Shown here piece after piece: positions 12,001-21,982 of a stretch of DNA of 64,000 bases. This DNA comes from Setomelanomma holmii. Lineage: Eukaryota; Ascomycota; Dothideomycetes; Pleosporales; Phaeosphaeriaceae. The notes beneath the pieces are model-generated. The model did no database searches. It worked only from the letters and a program-made list of their open reading frames with translations, and was not told the origin of the DNA. The stretch is from NCBI GenBank assembly GCA_010015745.1, contig ML978165.1, positions 413,784 through 477,783 of the forward strand. Direction: 5' to 3'. The translations under genes and the position numbers were made by a program. Position 1 is the first letter of the stretch. Every line of letters starts with the position of its first letter.

Positions 12001-12618
12001 TCACACCTTAACCCCCCTCATCAACTTGCCCAATCCCAACCCGGCCTTCCGTTCCTTCTCCTCCCGACTCCTCGGCCTGGGACTCCCATGCCTCAAGCTC
12101 GCCTTGCTACCTGCCTCAGACGCCGGCGACGCTTCACGGTGTCGTCTCAGTGGCCGCCTTGTTTCGCCGCTGCTAGACGAGTTGAGTGTGTCGCTGCGCT
12201 TGCGGAGTTTGCGAACCGGCGTTGTTGCAGGTTGTTGAGTGTGGGCAGACGACTGTGTTGGTCGAGATGGTGGAGGGGAAGCGCTCGACGTCGCTCTACG
12301 CCTTCGTTCATTCACAAGCGTCTTTTCCGACTCGGGCGTGGCAGCAGCACGCGTTCGTCGTGGTGGAGTGACTGGGTGTTCCAATTCATCTATGTTGATT
12401 TTCCTCAATACCGCGTCATGGCGGCGCGGCGATCCGGTGCGTTGTTTCGAGTAGGTTTCTAGGAACTTTTCGACTTCGCGCTTGTTCACGTCCGTGTAGA
12501 TGAGGCGCAGGACTTCGAGGACCAGGAAGGAGGTCGCGATGTAGGAAATGAGGAAGCCGATGCGGGACCAGAAGGTGGGGTCGATGAGGAAGGCGAAGAG
12601 GCTGATGTAGGCGAGCAT
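12001..12618 (-). CDS. Small membrane protein with basic Ser/Arg-rich tail
   Basis: A single exon of 205 aa. The N-terminus MLAYISLFAFLIDPTFWSRI and the following FLISYIATSFLVLEVLRLIY form two hydrophobic segments. The next 140 residues are basic, Ser/Pro/Arg-rich and probably disordered (SSSSGETRRPLRRHREASP), ending GLGLGKLMRGVKV. I do not recognise a family. The frame is bounded by a good fungal leader, and opposite-strand frames over it look like shadows. Confidence 0.6.
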   Translation of the reverse strand: MLAYISLFAFLIDPTFWSRIGFLISYIATSFLVLEVLRLIYTDVNKREVEKFLETYSKQRTGSPRRHDAVLRKINIDELEHPVTPPRRTRAAATPESEKTLVNERRRRATSSASPPPSRPTQSSAHTQQPATTPVRKLRKRSDTLNSSSSGETRRPLRRHREASPASEAGSKASLRHGSPRPRSREEKERKAGLGLGKLMRGVKV

Positions 12619-13660
12619 TTTGTGCTACTGCGGAGGAAAGTGAATGTCTTGGTGTGATATCGTAGTAGTTCTTGGAAAGTTGGATGGGTATCGGGTCCAG
12701 ACAAGCTGATATATCAAGCTTGCATTCGCACAAGCAAGGAGTCCCTTCTCTTCCCACAAAACCTTGTTCAAAATCCTTATCTTGCGTCGACAAAACGCAA
12801 AATGCAGTGCGAGAAAGTCGTGCAACCAAGTCTCACGCCCTCCGACGGGCTCACACCAATCTTAAGCAACCCCAAGTCCGCCCACCCACGCCGTCTCAGC
12901 ATGTGAATTCCGCGCCATGTTGGATGTCTCATCTCCCCCTCGTCGACCGCGTCGCGAGCCAAAATAATTCGCTGCCGGGCTTGCGACACCAATCAGCGTG
13001 TTTCAAATCGCGGCCTGGACGTCTCACGTCTTCCAACTCCGTCGCTTAGCCCCCGACCTAACCACATTCGCTGATCTACCATTCGGAAGCGATTCCACTA
13101 ACTCGCGTTGACAGGGGCCGCCCGTCACGACTCGCGAGCCCTGAAACCAATGGCATGACGTGAGAGCGTAGAATGGCGTAAGGCTACGCGGATGCGCTAG
13201 GAACTAAGGCGCAGTTGGGTATCGCGGACGCCATGTTAATTTATGCAGTCGTGGACAGTTGCTGCATGGGGAAGGATTGGGGGTGCGATAGTGGGAACGT
13301 GGTATTGAGCTTGGTAGGGATGGGTGAAGATGCGAGGACGCCATGTTTAATTTACTGAGTTGCGTGCTATTGGAATGACGTTTTGCGGACTGCTGATGGA
13401 GGGGTCGAGATGCGATAAGAGAAGGGGAATACGGTGGGTGTGTTCGGCAGTTGCGCGTGCTTGGAAATTGGTGTTGGAGGAGAAGATTGGGAAGGCGTGC
13501 ATTTGGGTGAGGCATACGCAATTCGGGGCAGCGCGTGGTTGTAAGAGTAAAATGATATTCATTCATGATTGCACCAAGCTTGATATGCAACATCCAACAC
13601 CACACATATGCCAATACCCAAACTCCGCGCTGCAAGTATACAAAAGTCCCAGAAGACCAA
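12619..13660. other. Intergenic, about 1 kb, with two short near-repeats
   Basis: Upstream of the gene at 12001..12618 and downstream of the one ending at 13661. The string GACGCCATGTTAATTTA at about 13228 recurs with one added T at about 13340 (GACGCCATGTTTAATTTA) within otherwise loosely similar sequence, perhaps an old local duplication. I see no convincing gene; the frames are mutually overlapping. Confidence 0.4.
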
Positions 13661-15841
13661 TCATCTCACGACCTCATCATGCGCCATACTCTGATCCCAC
13701 TCCATCTCCACCGTTCTTTGCGCCGCTTGCTGCACAACATGTGCAGAGCTATCCTGCCAAGCAGCATCTCGGGTCCACGTCGCTGCAAATTCTGGAGGTA
13801 GCCACCATCCAAGCACGCTTCGATACAACAATGTGGGTATAACAAACGGGTATTGCGGCGCGTTCGGATTGACGGAGAAAGGGTAAGGTGAATACTGTGC
13901 GTAGGGATGGTGACAGTACATCTCGCACGCGATTTCTTCGCTGATCCACCAGAGGACCAGGAAGATCAAGAGAATGCTGAAGGTGGTGAAGCCGCTCCAA
14001 TAGCGCCAATGTGTTCCTTTCCGCTTTGTCTTGAGATCGGCGTTCCAGACCAAGCGTTTTGAATATTGGAATAGGGACCTTTGGGCGTGATCGTCAGCCG
14101 CACAGGGACACTCGCGAAGCCGGATTCGAGGTTTTGGGTCGCCGTCTTCTTCTTCGTGCTCGACACGTCCTTCAACTCTTTTCATGCCACGGCTCACATC
14201 TCGAATGCTGGTGCGCGCAGCACGAAGGCGATCATTCATGCGGTGTAGATGGAGCAACTCTTGCTGACGCTGTCTTTCGGCTTCGTTACGGGGTGTTGCT
14301 GTTGGTAATTGAAGTCCCTGCAGTGTGTCTTCGTCGACTTCGCCTTCCGCCGGTGAAGATATGAGATCCTCAAGAGAGTTGATGGTGGAGTCACCGAAGT
14401 CGGCTGATGGCCGTCTGCCATGTGCTTTGGCTTCCTGGACAAGAGCTTGAAGCGCAGAGCTAGGAAGCTGAGGACGCACTGTCTCTGCTGCTGTGCTGTC
14501 GAGAGCATCGGCCATGGTGGGTACAACAGATTTCTCGGGCGACTTCTGCTTTTGTGGGGAGCCTTTCTTTGGTGATTGTGCTGGCGATCTCGCTATGCTG
14601 ACATGCTTTCGGATTGTACGTGGGCCTGGCGTGTCAACCCACGCGCCCGTGACGACTGGCGTCTTCGGGTCTAATTTGGGTCGATCGACTGGCATTGGTG
14701 TAGCGTCGACATCCTCAATCTCCGCTGGTGGCGCTGGATCTGGCGCAATCTCCATTCCTTGTAATTGTGCCACTGGCTGTTGTTGTGGTGGCTGCTTCTC
14801 TGGTCCTGCTGGCGGAGGTTCAACGTTCTTCTTTGGCACAGGTTCGTCCTCCTTCGCCATGGGTGACGGCGGCGCTCCGGGAGCGGGTTGTGGTGGCGGT
14901 GCCAATACTCGTGCTGGACTTGGAGTGTTCGACGCCCGCGCTAATCGTCGCAGTAAATCCTGTGAATCATGGCGGCGATGTTGCACGGGTCTGGAGGAGG
15001 TTTGAGATACTCTCTCGACCGCGACCGTCTCCGTGGTCGTGTAGACTATCGGTGAGTTGTCCATGCCGGCGCCCGTAACGGCCTGCGACTTTCCGATGGA
15101 CTTCCACGAGTTTGTCCTCTTGCGCTTTGTCTCTGGCGAGCGCTCAGTCTCGGTGAAATTCGGCTGTGGCTCGCGCGTCTCCTCCGATATGCTCTGTGAT
15201 GCCCTTTCGCGCTTCAGACTTTCCAGCTCCTGCTCTCTTATATCGTCAAGCACAGTGCTTCGTGGTATGTAGGGCGTAGATGCGATGATGGAGGCTTCGT
15301 TCAGCTCAAACGTAAGATCCCACTCCGCTGAGTGATCGCGCCGTGGCGTGCTTTTGTGCGACAGAGGGCTGTCTTGCCTGAAATCTCTGTACATTTCTCC
15401 ATCGTCCTCGGCACTTGCGTGTTGCTGATACTGGTCCCCATTGAGCGTGTCGTCCGCTGGCGCTGGTGTTTGCACCTGCTGGTCGTAGGCGATTGACCTC
15501 ATCCAGTTTCTATTCGACCTGCTCTTCCGTCCCCAGCCTGCCGGCGCGTGGATGGCCGGGTCTGACCTTGTCGAGCCGCTGCTGCTCGGCGGGCTTTCAA
15601 ACTTGACGTGCGCATTGTCGCCCGACGCGGTGTCATTGCGTGCATTGTTGCGTTCGAGATTGTCTATCGTCAGACCGACACGTGGGTGTGTTCGCGCTTT
15701 GCGAAAAGCCTGGACTCTGCCGTGCCGTGCTTCGTTCAAGCGTCGCTCGTCGCGCGCATTTTGGATCATGAGCCTCTCGAATTCGTCGGCGCCATTTTCG
15801 AGTTCGCTGAGGCCGGACACGGTCGTGACATCATCCTCCAT
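13661..15841 (-). CDS. Large conserved fungal protein with one C-terminal TM segment
   Basis: A single exon of 726 aa. The N-terminal 75 residues are charged and helical (FERLMIQNARDERRLNEARH), followed by long Ser/Pro/Glu-rich disorder. Short motifs stand out: KTPVVTGAWVDTPGPRTIRK (about residues 400-420) and STINSLEDLISSPAEGEVDE (about 490-510). An ArgHis-rich helix (QQELLHLHRMNDRLRAARTS) precedes one strong membrane span (FTTFSILLIFLVLWWISEEI, about 618-638). About 85 residues follow it. I have seen the VVTGAWVDTP-type motif in uncharacterised ascomycete proteins but cannot name a function. A tail-anchored position in a nuclear or ER membrane would fit; that is inference. Confidence 0.75.
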   Translation of the reverse strand: MEDDVTTVSGLSELENGADEFERLMIQNARDERRLNEARHGRVQAFRKARTHPRVGLTIDNLERNNARNDTASGDNAHVKFESPPSSSGSTRSDPAIHAPAGWGRKSRSNRNWMRSIAYDQQVQTPAPADDTLNGDQYQQHASAEDDGEMYRDFRQDSPLSHKSTPRRDHSAEWDLTFELNEASIIASTPYIPRSTVLDDIREQELESLKRERASQSISEETREPQPNFTETERSPETKRKRTNSWKSIGKSQAVTGAGMDNSPIVYTTTETVAVERVSQTSSRPVQHRRHDSQDLLRRLARASNTPSPARVLAPPPQPAPGAPPSPMAKEDEPVPKKNVEPPPAGPEKQPPQQQPVAQLQGMEIAPDPAPPAEIEDVDATPMPVDRPKLDPKTPVVTGAWVDTPGPRTIRKHVSIARSPAQSPKKGSPQKQKSPEKSVVPTMADALDSTAAETVRPQLPSSALQALVQEAKAHGRRPSADFGDSTINSLEDLISSPAEGEVDEDTLQGLQLPTATPRNEAERQRQQELLHLHRMNDRLRAARTSIRDVSRGMKRVEGRVEHEEEDGDPKPRIRLRECPCAADDHAQRSLFQYSKRLVWNADLKTKRKGTHWRYWSGFTTFSILLIFLVLWWISEEIACEMYCHHPYAQYSPYPFSVNPNAPQYPFVIPTLLYRSVLGWWLPPEFAATWTRDAAWQDSSAHVVQQAAQRTVEMEWDQSMAHDEVVR

Positions 15842-16457
15842 AGCCGCATAGCCATCGGCAGCCTTGAGAGAAACGTGTGCGTGTCGGTGGACGAAGTGCG
15901 TGTTGATTGCTGCAGGTTGGCGGGACAGTTAGCGGAGTAGCGCGCTAATGCTGCGTAGGATGAGTGCTCCAACGCTGTCTTGACATACACGTAGCACTTG
16001 AAGTTGCAGCCACTACGTTTGATGCGTGCGCGAATGCTCGAAGACGACCAATTCCAGAAAAGTTTCAAGAAGATGAGATCACGTACTGTTCGTTGCTGGC
16101 GGGGACAGTGGCTGGAGGGGTCGGCGCGTCGTCATTGGCGGTCAATTGCTGCGTCGCGAGGTGAGCATAGCAGAGGATTCGCAGTGTTTCATGGGCGCGA
16201 GTATCCAATGTGTATGTAAATCAACAGCGACTCATTCGCAAAGGCATGCGTGTTGTTTTCACCAAGAGAACGCGTCGTAACTTTCGAAAGGCACGTGCGG
16301 GAGTGATCGCCGCAGGGATGTGCCCATTAGCCTAACCGTCACCAGATGATGTTGTTTCTCGCAACTGCATGTTTCGTCTTTGGCTAAATGCTATTCTCGC
16401 TTGATGGAGATGCTGTATCACATGGAAGTCTTTGCCTCTACTACATGTGCCGTGTCA
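15842..16457. other. Intergenic region between two minus-strand genes
   Basis: About 615 bp, holding the promoter and leader of the large TM protein gene and the 3' end of QUTR. I see no additional gene or RNA. Confidence 0.5.
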
Positions 16458-19169
16458 TCATGGCTCTTGGTCGTCTATTAACTTCAGCCTCCTCTCGACC
16501 ATGTCTGGGTCAGGATTGCCCTGCTCGTCTCTCCAAGCACGTAGTACTTCCTCACGCATCACCCGCCGTGGTGCCCGTCTGCCCGTAAAAAGCTCAAATT
16601 GGGCAAACGCTTGTTCGGGCAAGAAATCCAGACCATCCAGATAAGTCCACATTGACCCTTCGTCGCGCACCTGCTGCATCAATGGAGTGTTGAGTGTCTT
16701 GTATGCAATCTCCATCACAACGCCTCCTGTAGGACTTCGCATCCAAGACGGCGGCAGTGTAAATTGAGCGGCAGGTCCACCATCGATTGGGTCTGCCGGT
16801 ATACAGGAAAGAATGATTGTGGGTTGGCGAAATGCTTCAGGCCATTCCTCGTCTCGGGTTTTGATCATGTGGAATGTTGGCTCAGAGCCCTGCAGTCGCA
16901 TGTACGGAGCGGTACCATTTTCCGTTGTAGATGCGACGAGACGAGTAAAGTGTGCAACAAGGCTCTCAGCCTTTCCGAAGGTTCTGTTCCAGATAACGAT
17001 ATTCTTGACGCCCAGCTGTAGTAGTGCATATACTGCTGCTCTAGCCATGCCACCTGCGCCTATAATCAGGCCACAGCTTGTTGGTCGGACTGCATTTGCT
17101 GGAGTCAGTCCCCTCCGCACGCATGAGCGTATGCCAGTCCATTCGGTGTTGTCTCCGTATAGCGCTCGTACACGACCAGACTGATTGCGTTCCTGGAACA
17201 ACTCCAGGTCGGTTGGAACGCTGTTGTCGCCTTTGAGGTGGCGAACCGGTATTAGTGTGTTTACAGCGCCAATAGCACGCGCATGTTGACTCAATGAGTC
17301 CGTGAGAGATATAACCTCGATCTTATATGGTTGGATGACGATAGACCCGCCGAAGTTTGACTCGCGTACCAGCTCCTTGAGACTGTTGAGAGACGAGCTC
17401 TGAACCATGTTGAAGCGATGCGGCATGCCGCAACAGCTGTAAGCGGCGTTGTGCATGGCAGGCGAGACGCTGTATCCCAAGGAAGCGCCAATGATATATA
17501 CCTGCATGGGGTCGAAGGTAAATGATGCGAAGAGAGCTTGTGTGACCTCCTTAGCAGTGATCCAAGGCAATTGCGGATTGATTTGCTGTCTTGCTGGGAA
17601 CGAAGAGGCCTTCTTTGCGGAGGGTGGTATGACAGGGGTAAGGTATTGACTGAAGCAGGCTGATCGACGTCCGGCCTCGCCGGTATTGAAGCAAGTCAGA
17701 GGTACCGAATTGCTGCGGCTGTTGATTGTATGTTTGAGTTCTTGAAGGAAGTAATCGTCGTCGACAGACTCGGAGGGGCGACTGAAACGAACAAGTGTGC
17801 ACCCAACGCGAGCAGCCATGTCATATTGGTCCACCCAGAAGGGTTCGTCCCATGAAACGTCGGTGTGATGAACTCCGATGACTTTACTGATCCCTCTGAC
17901 GGCGACCACTTCGGCGACCACTTCTTCTCCAAGTGACAGGTCGACGATTATGAATTCAGGCGCGGTCCGAACGCAATGTTTCAAGCTTTGGAGATACTGT
18001 GCGCGGTTTTCGAGTGTGTCCAGTTGTGGAACAACATGAAGGATGATCGGGACTACTGTACTTCTGCGCACTCTCGATACACAGGTACTGATTTGATCTG
18101 CAAGGTCGTTCTCGAGCGGCCGCTGTTGTGAGCTATGCTGCGAAGTGTCAATGATGACCTCAAAGGCATCTGCTCCATACTCCAGGCTCTGGATATTGAC
18201 GTCCTCGGCCAGCAAGTCCGAAAGGGGCACCTGAACGGCGCAGGTATGTTTTCTGAGTTCGGTGGCTACATCCGAAAGCGGGTATCCCGGTTCTAGTGGA
18301 GGGATTCCAACAGGGCGACTTGCGTCCCTTCCAGATGTGATCAGTGATAGAAACTTGAGGAAAGTCCTTTGCGCTCGCTTCAGTGTGAGGAACGCGGGTG
18401 CAGCTGGAGAAGCTTGCGGCGAGCTCGCACGAACAGCTCTTGTCTCCGCTATGTTGGAGAACTCATAGTTGGAGCATCGCCGCAAAATGGGTGCGGTGAA
18501 GGCTAACATATCCCTGAGCCGTCGCAACTCTATTCCCCCGAGGTATTCGTGTATGCTCTGAAGATCTCGTACAATATGCACGACCGGATGCGTCCTGGCA
18601 AATTCCTGCATGAGCATTTGTCCGTTTCTCTCCAATGATCCTCCATTACAAACAATGATTGTGCCTTGGTCATGCTGCCGCAGTGTTGTCTGTAGCAATT
18701 CTTCCTGCCGCAAATTATGATTCGAGGCACCGAACTGTTTGCGATATCTTGCGGTAGAGAAGCCGGTCGCCTCCTGGAACAGAAGGTCGATGTCCACAAC
18801 ACGTCGTCGGCAAGCGATAGAGGCGATGACAGCTAAGGTGGACTTTCCAGTGCCTCGCATGCCGATCAATACAATAGAGGCATCTGTGCTGAAGTTGCGC
18901 CGGAGATCGCCTTGTGTGGGTGTCGGTGCTGGCACTGGCGTGTCGCGCGTTGTTGTTCGGTGGCTGGAACTGATCGAGGCTGCTCCTATTAGCATGCATG
19001 TTGCGCAGCATTTGCCGGTGTCCCTACGAGATCCCTCGGCGCCAATGGCATGTCTAAGATGCGATGTGAAGGCTTCCACACCCGCTCCCTGTCCAAGTGA
19101 CATCCTCGACGCGCCGTCATCGTTCATGGTCGTGAAGGACCTCTTGACACCGACGGCAGCAGAGGCCAT
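16458..19169 (-). CDS. qutR: Quinate pathway repressor QUTR
   Basis: A single exon of 903 aa matches the known architecture of the quinate repressor (QUTR / qa-1S), which is homologous to the last three domains of the AROM protein. From the N-terminus there is a leader of about 100 aa, a shikimate-kinase-like domain with a P-loop (LIGMRGTGKSTLAVIA), a type I dehydroquinase-like domain (about 300-520), and a shikimate-dehydrogenase-like domain with VSPAMHNAAYSCCGMPHRF, AIGAVNTL and a Rossmann turn (GLIIGAGGMARAAVYALLQL). The site NTEW replaces the NTDG usual in active shikimate dehydrogenases, which fits a regulatory rather than catalytic role. The protein is known to keep the activator QUTA inactive without quinate. 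It is transcribed away from QUTA, about 680 bp apart. Confidence 0.93.
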   Translation of the reverse strand: MASAAVGVKRSFTTMNDDGASRMSLGQGAGVEAFTSHLRHAIGAEGSRRDTGKCCATCMLIGAASISSSHRTTTRDTPVPAPTPTQGDLRRNFSTDASIVLIGMRGTGKSTLAVIASIACRRRVVDIDLLFQEATGFSTARYRKQFGASNHNLRQEELLQTTLRQHDQGTIIVCNGGSLERNGQMLMQEFARTHPVVHIVRDLQSIHEYLGGIELRRLRDMLAFTAPILRRCSNYEFSNIAETRAVRASSPQASPAAPAFLTLKRAQRTFLKFLSLITSGRDASRPVGIPPLEPGYPLSDVATELRKHTCAVQVPLSDLLAEDVNIQSLEYGADAFEVIIDTSQHSSQQRPLENDLADQISTCVSRVRRSTVVPIILHVVPQLDTLENRAQYLQSLKHCVRTAPEFIIVDLSLGEEVVAEVVAVRGISKVIGVHHTDVSWDEPFWVDQYDMAARVGCTLVRFSRPSESVDDDYFLQELKHTINSRSNSVPLTCFNTGEAGRRSACFSQYLTPVIPPSAKKASSFPARQQINPQLPWITAKEVTQALFASFTFDPMQVYIIGASLGYSVSPAMHNAAYSCCGMPHRFNMVQSSSLNSLKELVRESNFGGSIVIQPYKIEVISLTDSLSQHARAIGAVNTLIPVRHLKGDNSVPTDLELFQERNQSGRVRALYGDNTEWTGIRSCVRRGLTPANAVRPTSCGLIIGAGGMARAAVYALLQLGVKNIVIWNRTFGKAESLVAHFTRLVASTTENGTAPYMRLQGSEPTFHMIKTRDEEWPEAFRQPTIILSCIPADPIDGGPAAQFTLPPSWMRSPTGGVVMEIAYKTLNTPLMQQVRDEGSMWTYLDGLDFLPEQAFAQFELFTGRRAPRRVMREEVLRAWRDEQGNPDPDMVERRLKLIDDQEP

Positions 19170-19852
19170 GATGAGGACTAGGCAAGAGGTGCCCAGGTGC
19201 TAAAGCTTCACTGTTTCGCGCACTCTAGTTTGGCGAAGCTACGCCTGACATATACAGGTTTGGCACGTTGTCGCGGCGAATGGGGTCACAGCGTCGTTTG
19301 CATTTGCGTTTGCGCGTGAGGGATCTATACTCAGAACGGCACTGGATCAACCTGGTGAAGGTGAAGGTACTGTACAAGGTACATTGGTGTGGGATGTGGC
19401 CGGCGCCATGGTGCGCGACGTGGTAGAGATGCCGAAGGCTCATGGGCATGGCTCCGCGGAAGTCGCGTCTCGGAAGAGAGTTCTCCCCTCATTTTGCGAT
19501 TTTCCGGAGCTCCGAACCATCACCTCGACACCACACAAAATCCCAGCAATCACAAGTGCCGCTTTCGCATTTGGCACATCTCAGACATGCTTGCTGACTT
19601 CGTAATTTAAGCGAGGCCCATAGTGGGTTTCCCCAGAATTTGCTCCCGCCTCATGTGCGAATGAGCTGACCACAACGCAGGCAAGCACACACGCGCTGTG
19701 CCCAGGCCTATCACCGTCCTTTATGGCCACAGATCATGCTGCTGATGATGCACAATATCTGATCTGTGCGACATTGGCGATCTGGTCGGCTGCGAGCTAC
19801 GCAAGGTGCACACGAAGAGCTACCTAGGTATCTCAAACACGTGAACAATCTC
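19170..19852. promoter_or_regulatory. Shared intergenic region of qutR and qutA
   Basis: A divergent promoter region of about 680 bp. I looked for the GGATAA-N4-TTATCC palindrome recorded for QUTA/QA-1F binding and did not find a GGATAA core on either strand. A (GGTGAA)2-like stretch and GGTACTGTACAAGGTAC occur near 19352-19382, the latter partly self-complementary. Their significance is unknown. Confidence 0.4.
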
Positions 19853-21982
19853 ATGTCTTCGCAAGGCCAAGGCAAACGTCGCGCCCCTCAACCATCGGCG
19901 GCAGATAAACCTGTCAAGCGGACCAGGGTCTCAAGAGCATGTGACCAATGCCGCTTAGCAAGAGAGAAATGCAATGGAGCGCAACCAACCTGTTCAACAT
20001 GCTCGACATCGAAGAGAGCATGTACTTACACAGCAAACGTCAAAAAGAGAGGAATTCAGCCTGGCTACATTCGCGCCTTGGAGCTGGCCCTCGCATGTCT
20101 GTTTCAGCACGACCCAAACAACGAAGCGTTGGTGAACGAGAAGTTAGCCCAAGGAGGGTCAAGCTCTTTATTGCTAAGTCGAGATTCGAAAGAGTCGAAC
20201 AAGCTTCACAAGCGGTGGCGCAAGGCTCGCTTCTACAATGATGTCGACAGGATCTTATCCGGAGGCGAACCGTCGCGACACGACCAGTCAGAACCGTTGT
20301 CGCCGGACAGCGACGAGGATAACTCCGACGCGGACGAGCCTTCTTCTGCTACCGTGTCCATTGATCGCGAGTCGAGACGACTGGTCCACCAACCTGTTTC
20401 TTCAGGATTGGCCCATCGATTGCCATCGCAAGACTCAAGTCAGGTGGCCACGCGCGTATCTATACCAGTCGATGGGTGGAGGCTATTAGAGGATTATTTT
20501 GTCAAGACCCATTGTTGGTTTCCCATCTGCGAAAAACATGATATTCTCAAACTATCATATTCCTATCCCGCCGAAGGGCTGCCGCTCTCGCCGACCATCT
20601 CTGAGTCTGGTTTGCATGCAGAGTTATGGAGCGTTCTTGCTGTTGCTTCCTTCCAGGATCACTCTAGCTCAGAACATTCTTCGCAAGTCGAAGTGCCTCT
20701 TGCCACACCAGCACAAATATACGACACGACGAAGATACTGATTCCTGATGAAATGGGGCAATTCGACCTTGGCCATGTCAAAGGGCTCCTCAATCTCGCC
20801 ATCTGCAACATCATCCAGAGTTCCATGGGCGCAGCTTGGCTTCTTGTCTCGTATGCTTCTCGTGTTCTCGACATCATGGATCCATCCCTACTCGTGATGA
20901 ATCCACGTTACAAGCATGTTGTCCATGGGTGCATCCTACTCGACGGGCTTCTCGCTCTGCACCTCGACAAGCATCCATACTTTCGCAAATCCGAAGCACA
21001 AGAGGCTGGAAAAATTGATGAGGACGGCCTCGACGAATGGCAGCCATGGACTGGCACTACCATCCAGGGATTTGCGCAGCCAAGAAATCCCTTGTTGGCT
21101 CTCAGTACTTTCAATGCAATCCCATACATAGTCTCTTTGCTGGCTGATGGTGAGGAGCCCATGCAAGGCAGTCTCCGACAACTCCAGCTGTGGGAAACTT
21201 CTTTACCTCCGAAGTTGGCCTACATATGTGAGGCATCAAGTCCAGGGCCCCTCAATCCTCCGGCTGTCTTGTTCCAGGCAACCTATCACTGTGTGTCTTT
21301 TCGTTTGACCTCCGCACATTCTTCTTTTCTCCGATTACTTGATTTACTGGAGAAAGCCCAGGATCAGATAGGCTGGCGACAATTGCCGCCTGTGCTCCGT
21401 TGTCTTTTGACGTCCGTTGAAAGGCAGAATAATGGATCTTTGCTGAGCTCGAGAATGCAAACTCGGCTGCAAAAATTGCGAAGCGCTGCCAGTGTTGCTT
21501 GGCCTAAGCGAGGAAATCGGACTCAATGGCAGGTGTACCACTCTCATGCGAGAGACACAGCCGCACCGGCACAGATGTCAACACCTATTCCAATCACGCA
21601 GACTCTTCAGAGGACCACATTGGGCGACAATAGCAATGTAGCCTTATCCTCACTTGAGCCTAACCTTCCCGACCGGTCCATGGCACTGCTAGGCTCGCAA
21701 GTTCACCCCTTCCAAGGCCCATCCATGTCGACTCAGCCCGATGCACACTATTCGGAGGTACCTAGCGATCTGGAGAGCTTCTTTGACGAGCTTGCATCGC
21801 TAGACACCACGAATGCTATGAGCAACCAACCTCAATTCATGCAGAACCTTGGTTTCGCTCCGGACGCAAATATGGCCGATTTGTTCAGCGAATACATTCC
21901 ATTGCAGTCGACTGCATTTGTATCGCATGACAATTCCGAATCTATGAATTTGGACCATTATGGCTTTTATGATGGAAGTTGA
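19853..21982 (+). CDS. qutA: Quinate pathway activator QUTA (Zn2Cys6)
   Basis: A single exon. The Met at 19853 (MSSQGQGKRRAP) is preferred over the in-frame Met at 19766, giving about 709 aa. Near the N-terminus is a Zn2Cys6 binuclear cluster (SRACDQCRLAREKCNG, then C-x2-C and a final CTY). It is followed directly by KKRGIQPGYIRALELALACL, the linker that is distinctive for QUTA/QA-1F. The central part resembles the fungal-specific regulatory domain, and the C-terminus is acidic and Ser-rich. The protein activates quinate catabolic genes when QUTR is relieved. Position back to back with qutR supports the call. No qut enzyme or permease gene is in the window. Confidence 0.93.
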   Translation: MSSQGQGKRRAPQPSAADKPVKRTRVSRACDQCRLAREKCNGAQPTCSTCSTSKRACTYTANVKKRGIQPGYIRALELALACLFQHDPNNEALVNEKLAQGGSSSLLLSRDSKESNKLHKRWRKARFYNDVDRILSGGEPSRHDQSEPLSPDSDEDNSDADEPSSATVSIDRESRRLVHQPVSSGLAHRLPSQDSSQVATRVSIPVDGWRLLEDYFVKTHCWFPICEKHDILKLSYSYPAEGLPLSPTISESGLHAELWSVLAVASFQDHSSSEHSSQVEVPLATPAQIYDTTKILIPDEMGQFDLGHVKGLLNLAICNIIQSSMGAAWLLVSYASRVLDIMDPSLLVMNPRYKHVVHGCILLDGLLALHLDKHPYFRKSEAQEAGKIDEDGLDEWQPWTGTTIQGFAQPRNPLLALSTFNAIPYIVSLLADGEEPMQGSLRQLQLWETSLPPKLAYICEASSPGPLNPPAVLFQATYHCVSFRLTSAHSSFLRLLDLLEKAQDQIGWRQLPPVLRCLLTSVERQNNGSLLSSRMQTRLQKLRSAASVAWPKRGNRTQWQVYHSHARDTAAPAQMSTPIPITQTLQRTTLGDNSNVALSSLEPNLPDRSMALLGSQVHPFQGPSMSTQPDAHYSEVPSDLESFFDELASLDTTNAMSNQPQFMQNLGFAPDANMADLFSEYIPLQSTAFVSHDNSESMNLDHYGFYDGS

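Noticed and set aside
13228..13357. Pair of near-identical 17-18 bp strings as a tandem repeat
   Set aside because: Too short, and the sequence around them is too different, to call a real repeat array.
15552..15940. Plus-strand frames antisense to the large TM protein gene
   Set aside because: Shadows of the minus-strand coding sequence.
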